A stretch of 64,000 nt of DNA from Phenylobacterium aquaticum (GTDB taxonomy: Bacteria > Pseudomonadota > Alphaproteobacteria > Caulobacterales > Caulobacteraceae), in NCBI RefSeq assembly GCF_022695515.1, contig NZ_JALDPT010000005.1, forward strand, positions 62,001 to 126,000, given 5' to 3'. Positions 16,423 through 25,257 of the stretch are shown here, piece by piece. A program made the position numbers and the translations under genes. The first letter of the stretch is position 1. Each line of letters starts with the position of its first letter. Below the pieces are notes generated by a model. It was not told the DNA's origin and did not search any database. It saw only the letters and a program-made list of their open reading frames with translations.

Positions 16423-17649
16423 GTGCGCAAATTGATCTTCTGGGCGTTGATAGCGCTATCGTCGTCGCTTGCTTCGACGTCCGCGGCCCAGACCTGGGGA
16501 CGCCTCTCCGGCGTCGTCACCGAGATCGGACAGACCGGTCGCACGGTCGGCTTTCGGCTCGACGGGTCAAGCATGACATTTGAATTCGATGCCGGGGGAC
16601 GCATTTCGCCCTACGCTGCGCTCAACCTTCTTCAGGCCGCCGCCGCGAACCAAGATCATGTCGCCGTAGAGTTCGATCCGAACTCCGGAATCTTTGCGGA
16701 TGATCTCAGCTTGCACCTCCTGGTTCACGAACTGAGCTACCGGGGGAAGTCTCTTGCCGGTCAAACAAGCGCGACACCTGTTTTGGCGTCCGACGCACAA
16801 GCGACCGCGGAGGCCGCCTTGGCGCGGGGCATGGCGCTCAGCCGGGGTGGGGATAAGACTGCGGCACGGATGTCGCTGGACGACGCTTTGGCCGCAGATC
16901 ACCTCAGGCCTGCTTTGCTACCGATGGCCCTCGCGGCACGTAGCGGCCTGCTCTACGAGACAGCATTCGATGTCCGGGCGGGCCTGGATCGCGACCAGGT
17001 GCTTTTCGCCGGGCTCACGGATGCGCGGCGGTGGCGGTCCATGGCGCCTGAGTCTGCGCAAGCGGCGTCAGCCGTGGCTAGAGGGTTGAGCCTATTGGGC
17101 GACGACGAAGCGGCGCTATCCATCTACGCGGACGTGATCAAGCGTTGGCCGGAGGAGGCGTTCTGGTCGGACATCTCGATCAGCTCAATTCACCGTCGTC
17201 GAGGAGACTATGCAAACGCGCTCGCCGCCATGGACGATATTGTTCGCCGAAGGGGGCCTCAGGCGGGAATGGCGTATCGATTCAATCGGGGACGCGCCTT
17301 ATTGGGGCAAAAGCGTCTCCCCGAGGCGATCAAGGAATTCACGTCAGCGCTCAGTTACCGGCCAACCTATGACTATGCCTTCATTCAAAGGGCATGCGCT
17401 TACGCGCAATCGGCGCGGCTGCCGGAGGCGGTCGCCGATCTGTCGGCGGCTCTGACGATTCAGGACAGCCTTCCCGACTCCAACACCACAGGCGGCGCAG
17501 CTCAGGCCCGACGAGAACGGCTCCAACAGGACCTGGCGAGCTTGCGCAAGTTGGCGGCCGATAGCCCCCATTCCGGTTCGGACATTCCTTGCCACAGTTA
17601 CTTCGAGGCGGAGATCGCACGCGACCCAAGTCCGCTTCTACAGAAGTGA
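16423..17649 (+). CDS. exported TPR-repeat protein of unknown function
   Basis: A 408-residue protein if started at the GTG at 16423, preceded by GGGGGACCGGC; the signal peptide (LIFWALIALSSSLASTSAA) begins right there. An ATG start further upstream (16393) would bury the signal peptide. The N-terminal part (~25-110) is a beta-like domain (SGVVTEIGQTGRTVGFRLDG). The remainder contains at least three TPR-like helix pairs, for example DDEAALSIYADVIKRWPEEA, GDYANALAAMDDIVRR and AYRFNRGRALLGQKRLPEAIKEF. Codon use is visibly poorer in G/C at third positions than in its neighbours, which hints at recent acquisition. No family is recognised. It probably acts as a protein-protein scaffold in the periplasm. 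Confidence 0.75.
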   Translation: MRKLIFWALIALSSSLASTSAAQTWGRLSGVVTEIGQTGRTVGFRLDGSSMTFEFDAGGRISPYAALNLLQAAAANQDHVAVEFDPNSGIFADDLSLHLLVHELSYRGKSLAGQTSATPVLASDAQATAEAALARGMALSRGGDKTAARMSLDDALAADHLRPALLPMALAARSGLLYETAFDVRAGLDRDQVLFAGLTDARRWRSMAPESAQAASAVARGLSLLGDDEAALSIYADVIKRWPEEAFWSDISISSIHRRRGDYANALAAMDDIVRRRGPQAGMAYRFNRGRALLGQKRLPEAIKEFTSALSYRPTYDYAFIQRACAYAQSARLPEAVADLSAALTIQDSLPDSNTTGGAAQARRERLQQDLASLRKLAADSPHSGSDIPCHSYFEAEIARDPSPLLQK

Positions 17650-17664
17650 ACCCGGCTGCCGCCC

Positions 17665-17853
17665 CTAGTCCCGGTCGCCCTGGAGCTGCCGGGCGAGCGT
17701 GATCACCGCCACCACCGACAGGGCGCCCAGGGCGAAGGCGCCGACCAGGGCGGCGGCTTCCTTGTGCGACACCAGCGGCTTCTTCACCCAATAGGCGGGT
17801 CGGCCGCCCGGCATGTCGCCGCGAATCTCGTCGGGGAAATCGGTCAAGTTCAT
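17665..17853 (-). CDS. small single-pass membrane protein
   Basis: A 62-residue protein with one predicted transmembrane helix (AAALVGAFALGALSVVAVITLA) preceded by a positively charged WVKKPLVSHKE segment. Start choice: ATG at 17853 with AAGGGT at a workable distance; a GTG two codons upstream (17859) is the alternative. It faces away from yebC and is convergent with the TPR gene, 15 bases from its stop. No family is recognised. Confidence 0.55.
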   Translation of the reverse strand: MNLTDFPDEIRGDMPGGRPAYWVKKPLVSHKEAAALVGAFALGALSVVAVITLARQLQGDRD

Positions 17854-18004
17854 CCTCACACCCTTGGGGATGGTCTTTCATAGACCATCACCCTGAACAA
17901 CGCCTTGATCTGGCGCGCGTCCCCCTAAACGCGCCAAAGCTGGCCTTCGCCGCTCGCCAGAGTTAGAAGCCCCGTCTGTCGAAAAAAAGCCAGCGCGAGA
18001 CGAA

Positions 18005-18750
18005 ATGGCCGGGCATTCCAAATTCAAGAACATCATGCACCGCAAGGGTCGCGCCGACTCGGTGCGCTCCAAGCTGTTCTCCAAGCTCAGCCGCGAGATC
18101 ACCGTGGCGGCCAAGTCGGCATGCCCGACCCCAACATGAACCCGCGCCTGCGCCTGGCCGTGAACAACGCCAAGGCCGAGTCCATGCCCAAGGACAATAT
18201 CGACCGGGCGATCAAGAAGGCCATCGGCGGCGACGCCGACACCTATGACGAGATCCGCTACGAGGGCTTCGGCCCCGGCGGCGTCGGCATCATCGTCGAG
18301 GTCCTGACTGACAACCGCAACCGCGCGGCCGCCAATGTCCGCTCCGCCTTCTCCAAGCACGGCGGCAATATGGGCGAGACGGGCGCCGTCTCCTTCATGT
18401 TCGAGCGCATGGGCCAGCTGGTGTTCCCCGCTTCGGCCGGCTCGGAAGACGCCGTCATGGAAGCCGCCATCGAGGCCGGCGCCGAGGACGTGGAGTCCGA
18501 CGAGGAGACCCACACCGTCTTCACCGCCTTCGATGCGGTGAACGAGGTGGCGACCGCCCTGGAAGGCGCGCTCGGCCAGGCCAAGACCACCCACATCGTC
18601 TGGCGCCCCAAGACGCTCACGCCGCTTTCGGGTGACGCCGTGGGGACCTTGATGAAGCTGATCGATCAGCTCGAGGACGACGACGACGTCCAGAATGTCT
18701 ACGGCAATTACGAGATCTCCGACGAGGACATGGAGACGTACGGCGGCTAG
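18005..18750 (+). pseudogene. yebC: YebC/PmpR-family protein gene with a one-base frameshift
   Basis: The first 38 codons read [18 protein letters not shown], then [20 protein letters not shown], the highly conserved YebC N-terminus. The frame then breaks. The rest, in the next frame from 18121, reads [20 protein letters not shown], then [14 protein letters not shown], and continues to a normal C-terminus ending [14 protein letters not shown]. Adding one G at ~18118-18120 (TCGGCATG should be TCGGGCATG) restores a 248-residue protein of usual length. YebC proteins bind DNA or ribosomes and are linked to translation of proline-rich stretches and to transcription control. The reading frame is otherwise intact and pristine, so a sequencing error is the simplest explanation. 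Its TAG stop overlaps the convergent kinase stop in a CTAG. In many alphaproteobacteria it sits directly before ruvC; here 14 kb separate them. Confidence 0.9.
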
Positions 18751-20939
18751 ACGGCGACCGCCTCGTCCGGCGCGCTCAGCAGCCGGACGATCTCGCTGAT
18801 CAGGCTCTGGGCGCTGATCGGCTTGGCCACCACCCCGTCCATGCCGGCCGCCTGATAGGCCGCCTGCTGGTGGGTCATGACATTGGCGGTGAGCGCAATG
18901 ATCGGGACCTCGCGGGCCCAGCCGCCCAGGGCGCGGATCGCGCGGGTGGCCTCCAACCCGTCCAGCACCGGCATCTGCACGTCCATCAGGATCAGGTCGT
19001 AGCGACCGGTCCGGGCGCGTTCCACCCCGACCGCGCCGTCCTCGGCCTCGTCGATCCGGGCGCCAAGGCGCTTGAGCATCGAGCCGGCTACCAGCCGGTT
19101 GGTGGCGTTGTCCTCCACCAGAAGGATCTGCAGCCCTTCCAGCGGGCCCTCGGCCGGTTCGGGCGCCGCCACCGGCGCCGCGGCCGGCGCCACGAGATCG
19201 AGCCAGAAGGTCGAGCCTTGGCCCTCGACGCTGGTGAAGGTGATGTCGCCGCTCATCTGGCGGGCCAGGGCGCGGCTGATCGACAGCCCCAGGCCCGTGC
19301 CGCCGAACCGCCGCGCATTCGATCCCTCCGCCTGGCGGAACCGCTCAAACAGATGCGCCTGGGCGTCGGCGGGAATGCCCACGCCGGTGTCCTCGACGGA
19401 CATGCGGATCCGCCGGTCGCCCGCGGCGTCCGGAATGATCTCGAGCCGCGCGCGGACATGGCCCTGGCGGGTGAACTTGATGGCGTTGCCGATCAGATTG
19501 AACATCATCTGCCGGACGCGCACGGGATCGGCGCTGATCCACGACGCCTCGGCCGCGACTTCGCTCAGGAGATCGACGCCCTTGGCGCGGGCCTGGTCGT
19601 GCAGCAGGGCGACCACCGCCTCGAACGCGGCGACCGCGTCCATGGGCTCGGCGGCCAGCTCCATCTGGCCTGCCTCCATCTTGGAGAAGTCCAGCACGTC
19701 GTTCAGCAGCTGGGTCAGCATCCGCCCGCAGTCGGCCGCCTGGCGGATCAGCTCACGTCCGTCGGATGACAGGTCTTCGTGCTCCAGCAGCTGCAGGGCG
19801 CCCAGCACCCCGTTCATCGGCGTGCGGATCTCGTGGCTGACATTGGCGAGGAATTCCGCCTTGGCGCGGCTGGCGGCTTCCGCCTCGGCCTTGGCTTCCT
19901 GCAGGGCCTGATCCTTGGCGACCTGCTCGCTGATGTCGCGGCTGACATCGACGAAGCCTGTGGAGCGGCCGAACTCGCTGACGATCTTGGCGCTGGTCTG
20001 CATCCAGACCCAGTGACCGTCCGCATGCAGGGCGCGCCAGGTGTAGACCTCTGACCGATCCGGCTCCTGGAGCAGCCGCATGGCGAGCTCATGGATCAGG
20101 TCGTGATCGTCCGGGTGGACAAGGGCGTAGCGGGTCTGGCCGATCAGGTCCTCCGGCCGCCGGCCCAGCACCTGGGCGACGGCCGGCGACACATAGGTGT
20201 GCAGGCCTTGCAGATCGAGCCAGGCGATCACGTCGGTGACATTGTCGGTGACGACCTGCAGCCGGTGGAGGCTGGCGTTGATCGCCCGCTGCTGGGCCTG
20301 GGCGGACGGGGTCAGGACGCCCCGCACCAGGGCGAAGGCGCCGCAGACCACCAGGGCGGTGGCGATGGCCAACAGGTCTCGCCAGTCGCGATGGGCGGCC
20401 ATGCCGATGATCAGCAGGCTGGCGGTCGCCGGAATGGTTCCGGCGATCACGAAGGTCACCGGGGAGGCCACGAACCTCAGCAGGATCATGGCGAAGAAGC
20501 CCATGAACAGCACCATGGCGCAGGTTCGCTGGGCCAGGGTGTCCCCAAGCGACAGCATGACGCCAAGGGTCAGCCAGCACAGGCAGACCCCCACCAGCAG
20601 CGCGCCGGCGCGCACCCGGACCCGGCGGGTCAGGAGGCCGCCTCGGGCGTGCGGGCCCGTCGCCAGCCAGGCGCAGGCCTCGGCCGCCCCATAGACCGCC
20701 ATCCAGATCGCCGCGACCTTCGGCGTCATGACCAGGGCGACGATCCCGGCGGTCATCAGGCCCAGGATCAGGCGCAGGGGCGTCATGCGCCGGGCCTCGA
20801 CGGCGACGTCGCGCAGGCGCGCCTCGAGCGGCACGGGCCGCGAGGTCCGCTCCCAGGTGTCCGCGAGGTCGCCGGTCTGTGGCATGCGGCGTTTAGACCG
20901 CATCAGGGTGGATAAAACATCCAACAGCGATCGCGACAT
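18747..20939 (-). CDS. membrane-bound hybrid sensor histidine kinase
   Basis: A 730-residue hybrid kinase. Order: a cytoplasmic lead; about six hydrophobic membrane segments (~55-215, e.g. [15 protein letters not shown] and [15 protein letters not shown]); a PAS domain (~230-350: [36 protein letters not shown]); HisKA with the phospho-accepting histidine in [15 protein letters not shown] (~372); HATPase with [16 protein letters not shown] and GTGLGLSIS; and a C-terminal receiver with phospho-acceptor Asp in LILMDVQMP. It has no Hpt domain, so the phosphate must pass to a separate partner, or the receiver feeds back. No response regulator gene is adjacent. The signal is unknown. The ATG at 20939 is the longest start; ATGs 12 and 18 codons in are possible. 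Confidence 0.9.
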   Translation of the reverse strand: MSRSLLDVLSTLMRSKRRMPQTGDLADTWERTSRPVPLEARLRDVAVEARRMTPLRLILGLMTAGIVALVMTPKVAAIWMAVYGAAEACAWLATGPHARGGLLTRRVRVRAGALLVGVCLCWLTLGVMLSLGDTLAQRTCAMVLFMGFFAMILLRFVASPVTFVIAGTIPATASLLIIGMAAHRDWRDLLAIATALVVCGAFALVRGVLTPSAQAQQRAINASLHRLQVVTDNVTDVIAWLDLQGLHTYVSPAVAQVLGRRPEDLIGQTRYALVHPDDHDLIHELAMRLLQEPDRSEVYTWRALHADGHWVWMQTSAKIVSEFGRSTGFVDVSRDISEQVAKDQALQEAKAEAEAASRAKAEFLANVSHEIRTPMNGVLGALQLLEHEDLSSDGRELIRQAADCGRMLTQLLNDVLDFSKMEAGQMELAAEPMDAVAAFEAVVALLHDQARAKGVDLLSEVAAEASWISADPVRVRQMMFNLIGNAIKFTRQGHVRARLEIIPDAAGDRRIRMSVEDTGVGIPADAQAHLFERFRQAEGSNARRFGGTGLGLSISRALARQMSGDITFTSVEGQGSTFWLDLVAPAAAPVAAPEPAEGPLEGLQILLVEDNATNRLVAGSMLKRLGARIDEAEDGAVGVERARTGRYDLILMDVQMPVLDGLEATRAIRALGGWAREVPIIALTANVMTHQQAAYQAAGMDGVVAKPISAQSLISEIVRLLSAPDEAVAV

Positions 20940-21037
20940 TCCGACACAGCTCGGCGGCCTCCGAAGACGCCTCGCCGGCGAACCCGCATTGCCCCGTTTC
21001 GATAGCTGCGACTAGGTTACGCCAGAGGAGTCACCCC

Positions 21038-22579
21038 ATGCCCGATTGCTATACGGACCGCCTGAGCGCCGCCCCCGGCGAGCGCATCGCCCTGCACGCC
21101 AGCGCGCGCGGCGGCCCCTGCCGGCTGGAGATCGCCCGGGTTGGCGCCGGGCGCCAGGTGGTGCTGACCCTGGACGGCGTGGCGGTCGGCGATCATCCCA
21201 CCCCGCCGCACGCCGACCGCGACGGCTGCGGCTGGCCGGCCGCCTGCGAGATCGAGATCGGGGCCGACTGGGCCAGCGGCTATTACGACATCGTGCTGAC
21301 CGACGCCGCCGGCGAGGCGGCCCACCACTTCGTCGTGGTTCGCCCGTCGGTCGGCCAGAGGCGGGCCAAGGCGGCCTTCGTCCTCGCGACCAACACCTAC
21401 CTCGCCTACAACTGGTGGGGCGGGGCCAACGCCTATTGCGACGTCACCGCCCTGATGAGCCGCCGGGCCGATCTGCCCACGGCCATGGCCGGCGCCATCG
21501 GGGTCCTGTCGACCCAGCGACCCTTCCCGCAGCTGCTGGTCGCGGCGCCCGCGGACATTCCCCGGCTGGTCAATCTGCGTCCGCGCGGCTTCGAGGAACG
21601 CCCTTTCGCCGGCGACCCGACCTGGCCCCGGCGCCGCGAGCTGTCGCCCTATGACCGGTCCGCCGGCTTCCTCAACAAGTGGGAGCACGCCTTCGCCGCC
21701 TGGGCCGAGGGCGAGGGCCTGGCGCTCGACTATCTGACCGACGCAGACCTCGACGCGGGCGCAGGCGTGCTGGAGGGCTATGACTGCGTGATCCTGGCCG
21801 GCCACAGCGAATATTGGAGCGCCGGCCAGCGCGATGCGCTGGAGGCCTTCGTCGATGCGGGCGGCGGCCTGGCGATCTTCTCCGGCAACACCGGCTTCTG
21901 GAAGGTCCGATTCGAGGACCAGGGCGCGACCTTCGTCTGCCACAAGTGGAAGGGCTTCGAGGCCGATCCGGTCGCCGCCGCCCAGCCGCAGCTCGCCACC
22001 CACCTCTGGTCCCACCAGGCCTTCGAGCGGCCTGAGGCCGAGATCACCGGCCTCTCCTTCCTGTTCGGCGGCTACCACCGGCTGGGCAATTGCGCCGCCC
22101 GCGGCCAGGCCGGCTACACCGTCTATGACCACCGCCATTGGGCGCTGGCGGGCTGCGACCTCTTCTATGGCGACGTGATCGGATCGGACCTGCCCTTCCT
22201 GGGCTACGAAAACGACGGCTGCCGGTTCCAATTCGACGACGAGGGCCTGCCCCGGCCGGTGGCCAAGCTCGGCGTGCCCGACAATCTGGAGATCATCGCT
22301 CTGGCCCCCTGCGCCTTCGGCGAGGACGAGGACAGCGGCTATCCGCCCCTGATCCCGCCGGAGAACCTCGACGTCATCGCCCGCGACGTCTTCGCCGACG
22401 AGAGCCCGGCGACCTATCGCGGCCTGCTGCGCGGCCACGCGGTCATGGCCGCCTTCGCCCGCGGCCAGGGCCAGGTGTTCAACGGCGGAACCACCGAATG
22501 GCCCCACGCCCTGGCGGCCGGCGACCCTTACGTGACCCGCATCACCCGCAATGTGCTCAAGCGCTTCGGGGCCTATTGA
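21038..22579 (+). CDS. N,N-dimethylformamidase large-subunit-like protein
   Basis: A 513-residue protein matching the large (beta) subunit C-terminal region of N,N-dimethylformamidase, an iron amidohydrolase that cleaves dimethylformamide to dimethylamine and formate. Recognised segments: VLATNTYLAYNWWGGANAY, LSPYDRSAGFLNKWEHAFAAW, GYDCVILAGHSEYWS, GGGLAIFSGNTGFWKVRF and GGTTEWPHAL. The HSEYW block and the glutamate that follows it belong to the expected metal-site region. The gene is shorter than the ~760-residue DMFase large subunit, and no small-subunit gene is beside it, so the real substrate is probably a different amide. GAGGAGTCACCCC before the ATG is a good ribosome-binding site. It is divergent from the kinase gene. 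Confidence 0.75.
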   Translation: MPDCYTDRLSAAPGERIALHASARGGPCRLEIARVGAGRQVVLTLDGVAVGDHPTPPHADRDGCGWPAACEIEIGADWASGYYDIVLTDAAGEAAHHFVVVRPSVGQRRAKAAFVLATNTYLAYNWWGGANAYCDVTALMSRRADLPTAMAGAIGVLSTQRPFPQLLVAAPADIPRLVNLRPRGFEERPFAGDPTWPRRRELSPYDRSAGFLNKWEHAFAAWAEGEGLALDYLTDADLDAGAGVLEGYDCVILAGHSEYWSAGQRDALEAFVDAGGGLAIFSGNTGFWKVRFEDQGATFVCHKWKGFEADPVAAAQPQLATHLWSHQAFERPEAEITGLSFLFGGYHRLGNCAARGQAGYTVYDHRHWALAGCDLFYGDVIGSDLPFLGYENDGCRFQFDDEGLPRPVAKLGVPDNLEIIALAPCAFGEDEDSGYPPLIPPENLDVIARDVFADESPATYRGLLRGHAVMAAFARGQGQVFNGGTTEWPHALAAGDPYVTRITRNVLKRFGAY

Positions 22580-22588
22580 GGAAGAAGG

Positions 22589-22613
22589 CTGCTCCCCCTC
22601 TTTGGGGGAGCAG
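22589..22613 (+). terminator. hairpin after the dimethylformamidase-like gene
   Basis: Ten-base perfect stem CTGCTCCCCC / GGGGGAGCAG with loop TCTTT, nine bases after the stop at 22579. There is no U-tract, so it may be a rho-independent-like hairpin or a member of the intergenic repeat family. Confidence 0.5.
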
Positions 22614-22650
22614 ACTGTCACCACTCTATCCGGGCTGCACACGGCGCAAT

Positions 22651-22809
22651 CCTTCTCCCCTTGTGGGAGAAGGTGTCGTCCGAATGGACGACGGATGAGG
22701 GGTCTCTCAGAACCCTCCACAAATCTCGGTGCTGGGCGACGGAGAGGCCTATCGACCCCTCATCCGACCCTGCTCCGCAGGGCCACCTTCTCCCGCAAGG
22801 GGAGAAGGA
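22651..22809. repeat. inverted intergenic repeat, CCTTCTCCC family
   Basis: Two inverted halves: CCTTCTCCCCTTGTGGGAGAAGG followed by GTGTCGTCCGAATGGACGAC and GGATGAGGGGTC, then ~60 bases, then GACCCCTCATCC, CCCTGCTCCGCAGGG and CCTTCTCCCGCAAGGGGAGAAGG. The mirrored ends and internal hairpins resemble a non-autonomous MITE-like or REP-pair element. Together with the hairpin at 22589 it fills the gap 22580-22839. Confidence 0.75.
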
Positions 22810-22839
22810 TCGTTACCAATAGACACCAAGGCGGGAACC

Positions 22840-23730
22840 CTACCCCACAGGAGGCTCTGGCGCCTTGGCGGCCTCGGCCATCAGCCAGTCGCGGAAGGCG
22901 GCCACCGCCGGCTTGTCGGTTCCCGCCGGGGTGATGAACCAGAACTTCGCGGGATTGGGCACAAAGCCCAGGGGGGCGGTCAGCCGGCCGGCGGCGATGT
23001 CGCCGGCCACATAGATCCAGGGCGTCAGGCCGACGCCCAATCCGGCCGCGGCGGCTTCCAGCACATAGAAGATGTGCTCGAACTCCTGGGTGTGCGGCGC
23101 GGCCGGCAGGGCGATCCCCGAATGGCCTTCCCATTCCGCCCAGGCGGTCTGGCGGGTGCCGGTGGTCAGCCGCGTCACCCCTTCCAGCCGGGTCGGCCCG
23201 GCGCCCAGCAGATGGGGCGCCAGGACGGGGCCGTGGAAATTGTCGAGGAAGGCGACCGCCTCCACCCCGTGGGCCGACACATGCTCGGCGATGCGGATCG
23301 CCGCGTCGAAGCGCTCGCGCGCGAAGTCGACCGGGGCGTAGCTCTCCGTCACCCGCACCCGCACGCCGGGGTGGGCGGCGTGAAACACCGGCAGGCGCGG
23401 GATCAGCCAGCGGATGGCGAGCGTACCCACGCAGGACAGGTGCAGTTCCTGCGCCGCCGCCGACTTCAGCTCCGCCACCGTGCGGGCGACGGAATCGAAG
23501 GCGCCTGACAAGGACGCCGCCAGACGCTCGCCGGCCTCGGTCAGCTTCAGCCGGTGGCGCGGTCCTTCGGTCAGCACGAGGCCCAGCGCCGTCTCCAGAC
23601 TGCGAATCTGTCGGCTGACCGCGCCGTGGGTGACGCAGAGCTCGTCGGCGGCGAGCGTCATTCGGCCCAGGCGGGCGAAGGCCTCGAAGGCGCGCAGCGC
23701 CGTCAGCGGAGGAAGAACACGCCGGTCCAT
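22840..23730 (-). CDS. LysR-family transcriptional regulator, GcvA-like
   Basis: A 296-residue LysR regulator: N-terminal winged helix-turn-helix (LPPLTALRAFEAFARLGRMTLAADEL then THGAVSRQIRSLE), linker helix, and a C-terminal periplasmic-binding-like effector domain (LHLSCVGTLAIRWLIPRLPVF). The RPLPPLTALRAFEAAAR-type start and the SCxxTLAxRWLIPRL segment place it in the GcvA-like subgroup that often activates a neighbouring gene. It is divergent from the cytochrome P450 gene with 111 bases between starts, so control of that gene is likely. An inverted repeat GTGA-N7-TCAC touches its start codon. Confidence 0.9.
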   Translation of the reverse strand: MDRRVLPPLTALRAFEAFARLGRMTLAADELCVTHGAVSRQIRSLETALGLVLTEGPRHRLKLTEAGERLAASLSGAFDSVARTVAELKSAAAQELHLSCVGTLAIRWLIPRLPVFHAAHPGVRVRVTESYAPVDFARERFDAAIRIAEHVSAHGVEAVAFLDNFHGPVLAPHLLGAGPTRLEGVTRLTTGTRQTAWAEWEGHSGIALPAAPHTQEFEHIFYVLEAAAAGLGVGLTPWIYVAGDIAAGRLTAPLGFVPNPAKFWFITPAGTDKPAVAAFRDWLMAEAAKAPEPPVG

Positions 23731-23745
23731 GTGATCTCAACTCAC
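23731..23745. promoter_or_regulatory. inverted repeat GTGA-N7-TCAC between lysR and P450 genes
   Basis: Perfect 4-bp arms, extendable to TGTGA/TCACA using the last base of the lysR start codon. It sits directly upstream of lysR, so it could serve autoregulation by LysR. It resembles a CRP half-site pair but the spacer is one base too long for that. Confidence 0.35.
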
Positions 23746-23841
23746 AAGAAGACCACCGTTATATCGTTTGGCGCAGGGCCGCAATTTCTACATCGTAGGG
23801 ATGAGCCGGGCGCGACCACGCGCCAGCGAAGGACGCCTGAC

Positions 23842-25257
23842 ATGACCGATATCGCCCCTGACTTCCCGGGGACCGTGCGCCTGCGCGGCAGCGCCCATGA
23901 GCCCTTCCGCCCGGCCGCGCCGGAACAGACGGACCATTGGCCCAGCATGTTCGACATGTTCCTGGGCGAGACCGCCCGCAATCCCCTGGTCGGCTGGCCG
24001 CGAGAGACCTTCGAGGTCCTCAACCGCCAGCGCCGGGTGCTGCACCTGAACTATGTCGGGGTCAGCGATCCGGAGGGGATCAAGCGGGTCTTCCTCGACA
24101 ATGTCGCCAACTATCCCAAGCCGAACCTGATCCGCCGGTCCCTGGCGCCCTCCCTCGGCGACGGCCTGTTCACCGCCGAGGGCGAGAGTTGGCGCGACCA
24201 GCGCCGGCTGATGGCCCCGGTCTTCACGCCGGCCGCGCTCAGCCAGTTCAACCCGATCTTCGCCCGCGTCGCCGAGCGCACCGCCGACCGCTGGGCCCAG
24301 GGCCTGGACGACCATATCGACGTCGCCGCCGAGGCCACCCGCACCACCTTCGAGGTGATCAACGAGGCCCTGTTCTCCGGCGAGGCGGGCCTCAGCTTCG
24401 AGGCGACCTCCGCCGACATCGACGCCGTGGTCGCCGCCTCGGGCGAATACCGCCTGGGCTTCCTGTTCGGCATGCCCTGGCTGGACCAGAGCCCGCTGCA
24501 GCGCCGCGCCAACAAGGGTCGCAAGGTCCTGCTCGGCCTGCTGGCCGACTTCATCGCCAAGCGACAGTCCAGCCCCGCGCCCAGCGCCGACTTCATGACC
24601 CGCCTGCTCGACGCCTTCGCCGAGCGCTTTCCGCCCAAGCAGGCGGCCAAGCTCGCCCTCGACAACGCCGTCACCTTCTTCGTCGCCGGCCATGAGACCA
24701 CCGCCAACGGCCTGGCCTGGGCGCTCTACCTGCTCAGCCGCGACCGCCAGGCCCAGGCCTGGGCCCAGGAGGAATCCCAGGCCGCCTGGGACGCCGGCGG
24801 AACGCCCGCCGAGATCCTGGCGCGCCTGCCCTATCTGAAGATGGTCTGGGAGGAGACGCTCAGGCTCTATCCCCCCGTGCCGCGCATGGACCGCCAGGCG
24901 CTCGACGACGACGAGATCTGCGGGCTTCGGGTGCGCAAGGGCGACATGATCAGCGTCTGGCCCTGGGTGGTGCACCGGCACCGCAAGCTCTGGAACCAGC
25001 CCGAACTGTTCAACCCCGAGAACTTCGATCCCGAGGCCAAGGCCGAGCATCACCGCTTCCAGTACATCCCCTTCGGCGCCGGCCCGCGCATCTGCATCGG
25101 CATGGCCTTCGCCCAGGCCGAGGCCCTGATCGTGCTCTCCCACTGGCTGGCGCGGTTCCGATTCCGCCCGGTGGTCGGCCACACGGTCACCCCCTACGCC
25201 CACGCCACCCTGAAGCCCGCCGGCGGCATGCCGCTGATCGTGGAGCGCGCGCGGTGA
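23842..25257 (+). CDS. cytochrome P450
   Basis: A 471-residue P450 with the full motif set: I-helix oxygen-binding AGHETT at ~284, K-helix EETLR, the PERF-like FNPENFDP and the heme-cysteine loop FGAGPRICIG near residue 415. The N-terminus has no membrane anchor, so the protein is soluble and needs separate electron partners, which are not encoded nearby. The layout (FxxDNVxNYPK near the N-terminus, WPREtFxVLN) fits the CYP4/CYP102-like alphaproteobacterial P450s that hydroxylate lipids, terpenes or steroids, but the substrate is unknown. The frame is open from 23554, but this overlaps lysR; the ATG at 23842 has AAGGACGCC upstream. It is followed by a GNAT gene with a four-base overlap. Confidence 0.92.
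   Translation: MTDIAPDFPGTVRLRGSAHEPFRPAAPEQTDHWPSMFDMFLGETARNPLVGWPRETFEVLNRQRRVLHLNYVGVSDPEGIKRVFLDNVANYPKPNLIRRSLAPSLGDGLFTAEGESWRDQRRLMAPVFTPAALSQFNPIFARVAERTADRWAQGLDDHIDVAAEATRTTFEVINEALFSGEAGLSFEATSADIDAVVAASGEYRLGFLFGMPWLDQSPLQRRANKGRKVLLGLLADFIAKRQSSPAPSADFMTRLLDAFAERFPPKQAAKLALDNAVTFFVAGHETTANGLAWALYLLSRDRQAQAWAQEESQAAWDAGGTPAEILARLPYLKMVWEETLRLYPPVPRMDRQALDDDEICGLRVRKGDMISVWPWVVHRHRKLWNQPELFNPENFDPEAKAEHHRFQYIPFGAGPRICIGMAFAQAEALIVLSHWLARFRFRPVVGHTVTPYAHATLKPAGGMPLIVERAR

Noticed and set aside
23730..23746. CRP-type binding site (TGTGA...TCACA)
   Set aside because: The spacer is seven bases, not six, and it overlaps the lysR start codon. Kept only as a possible LysR operator.
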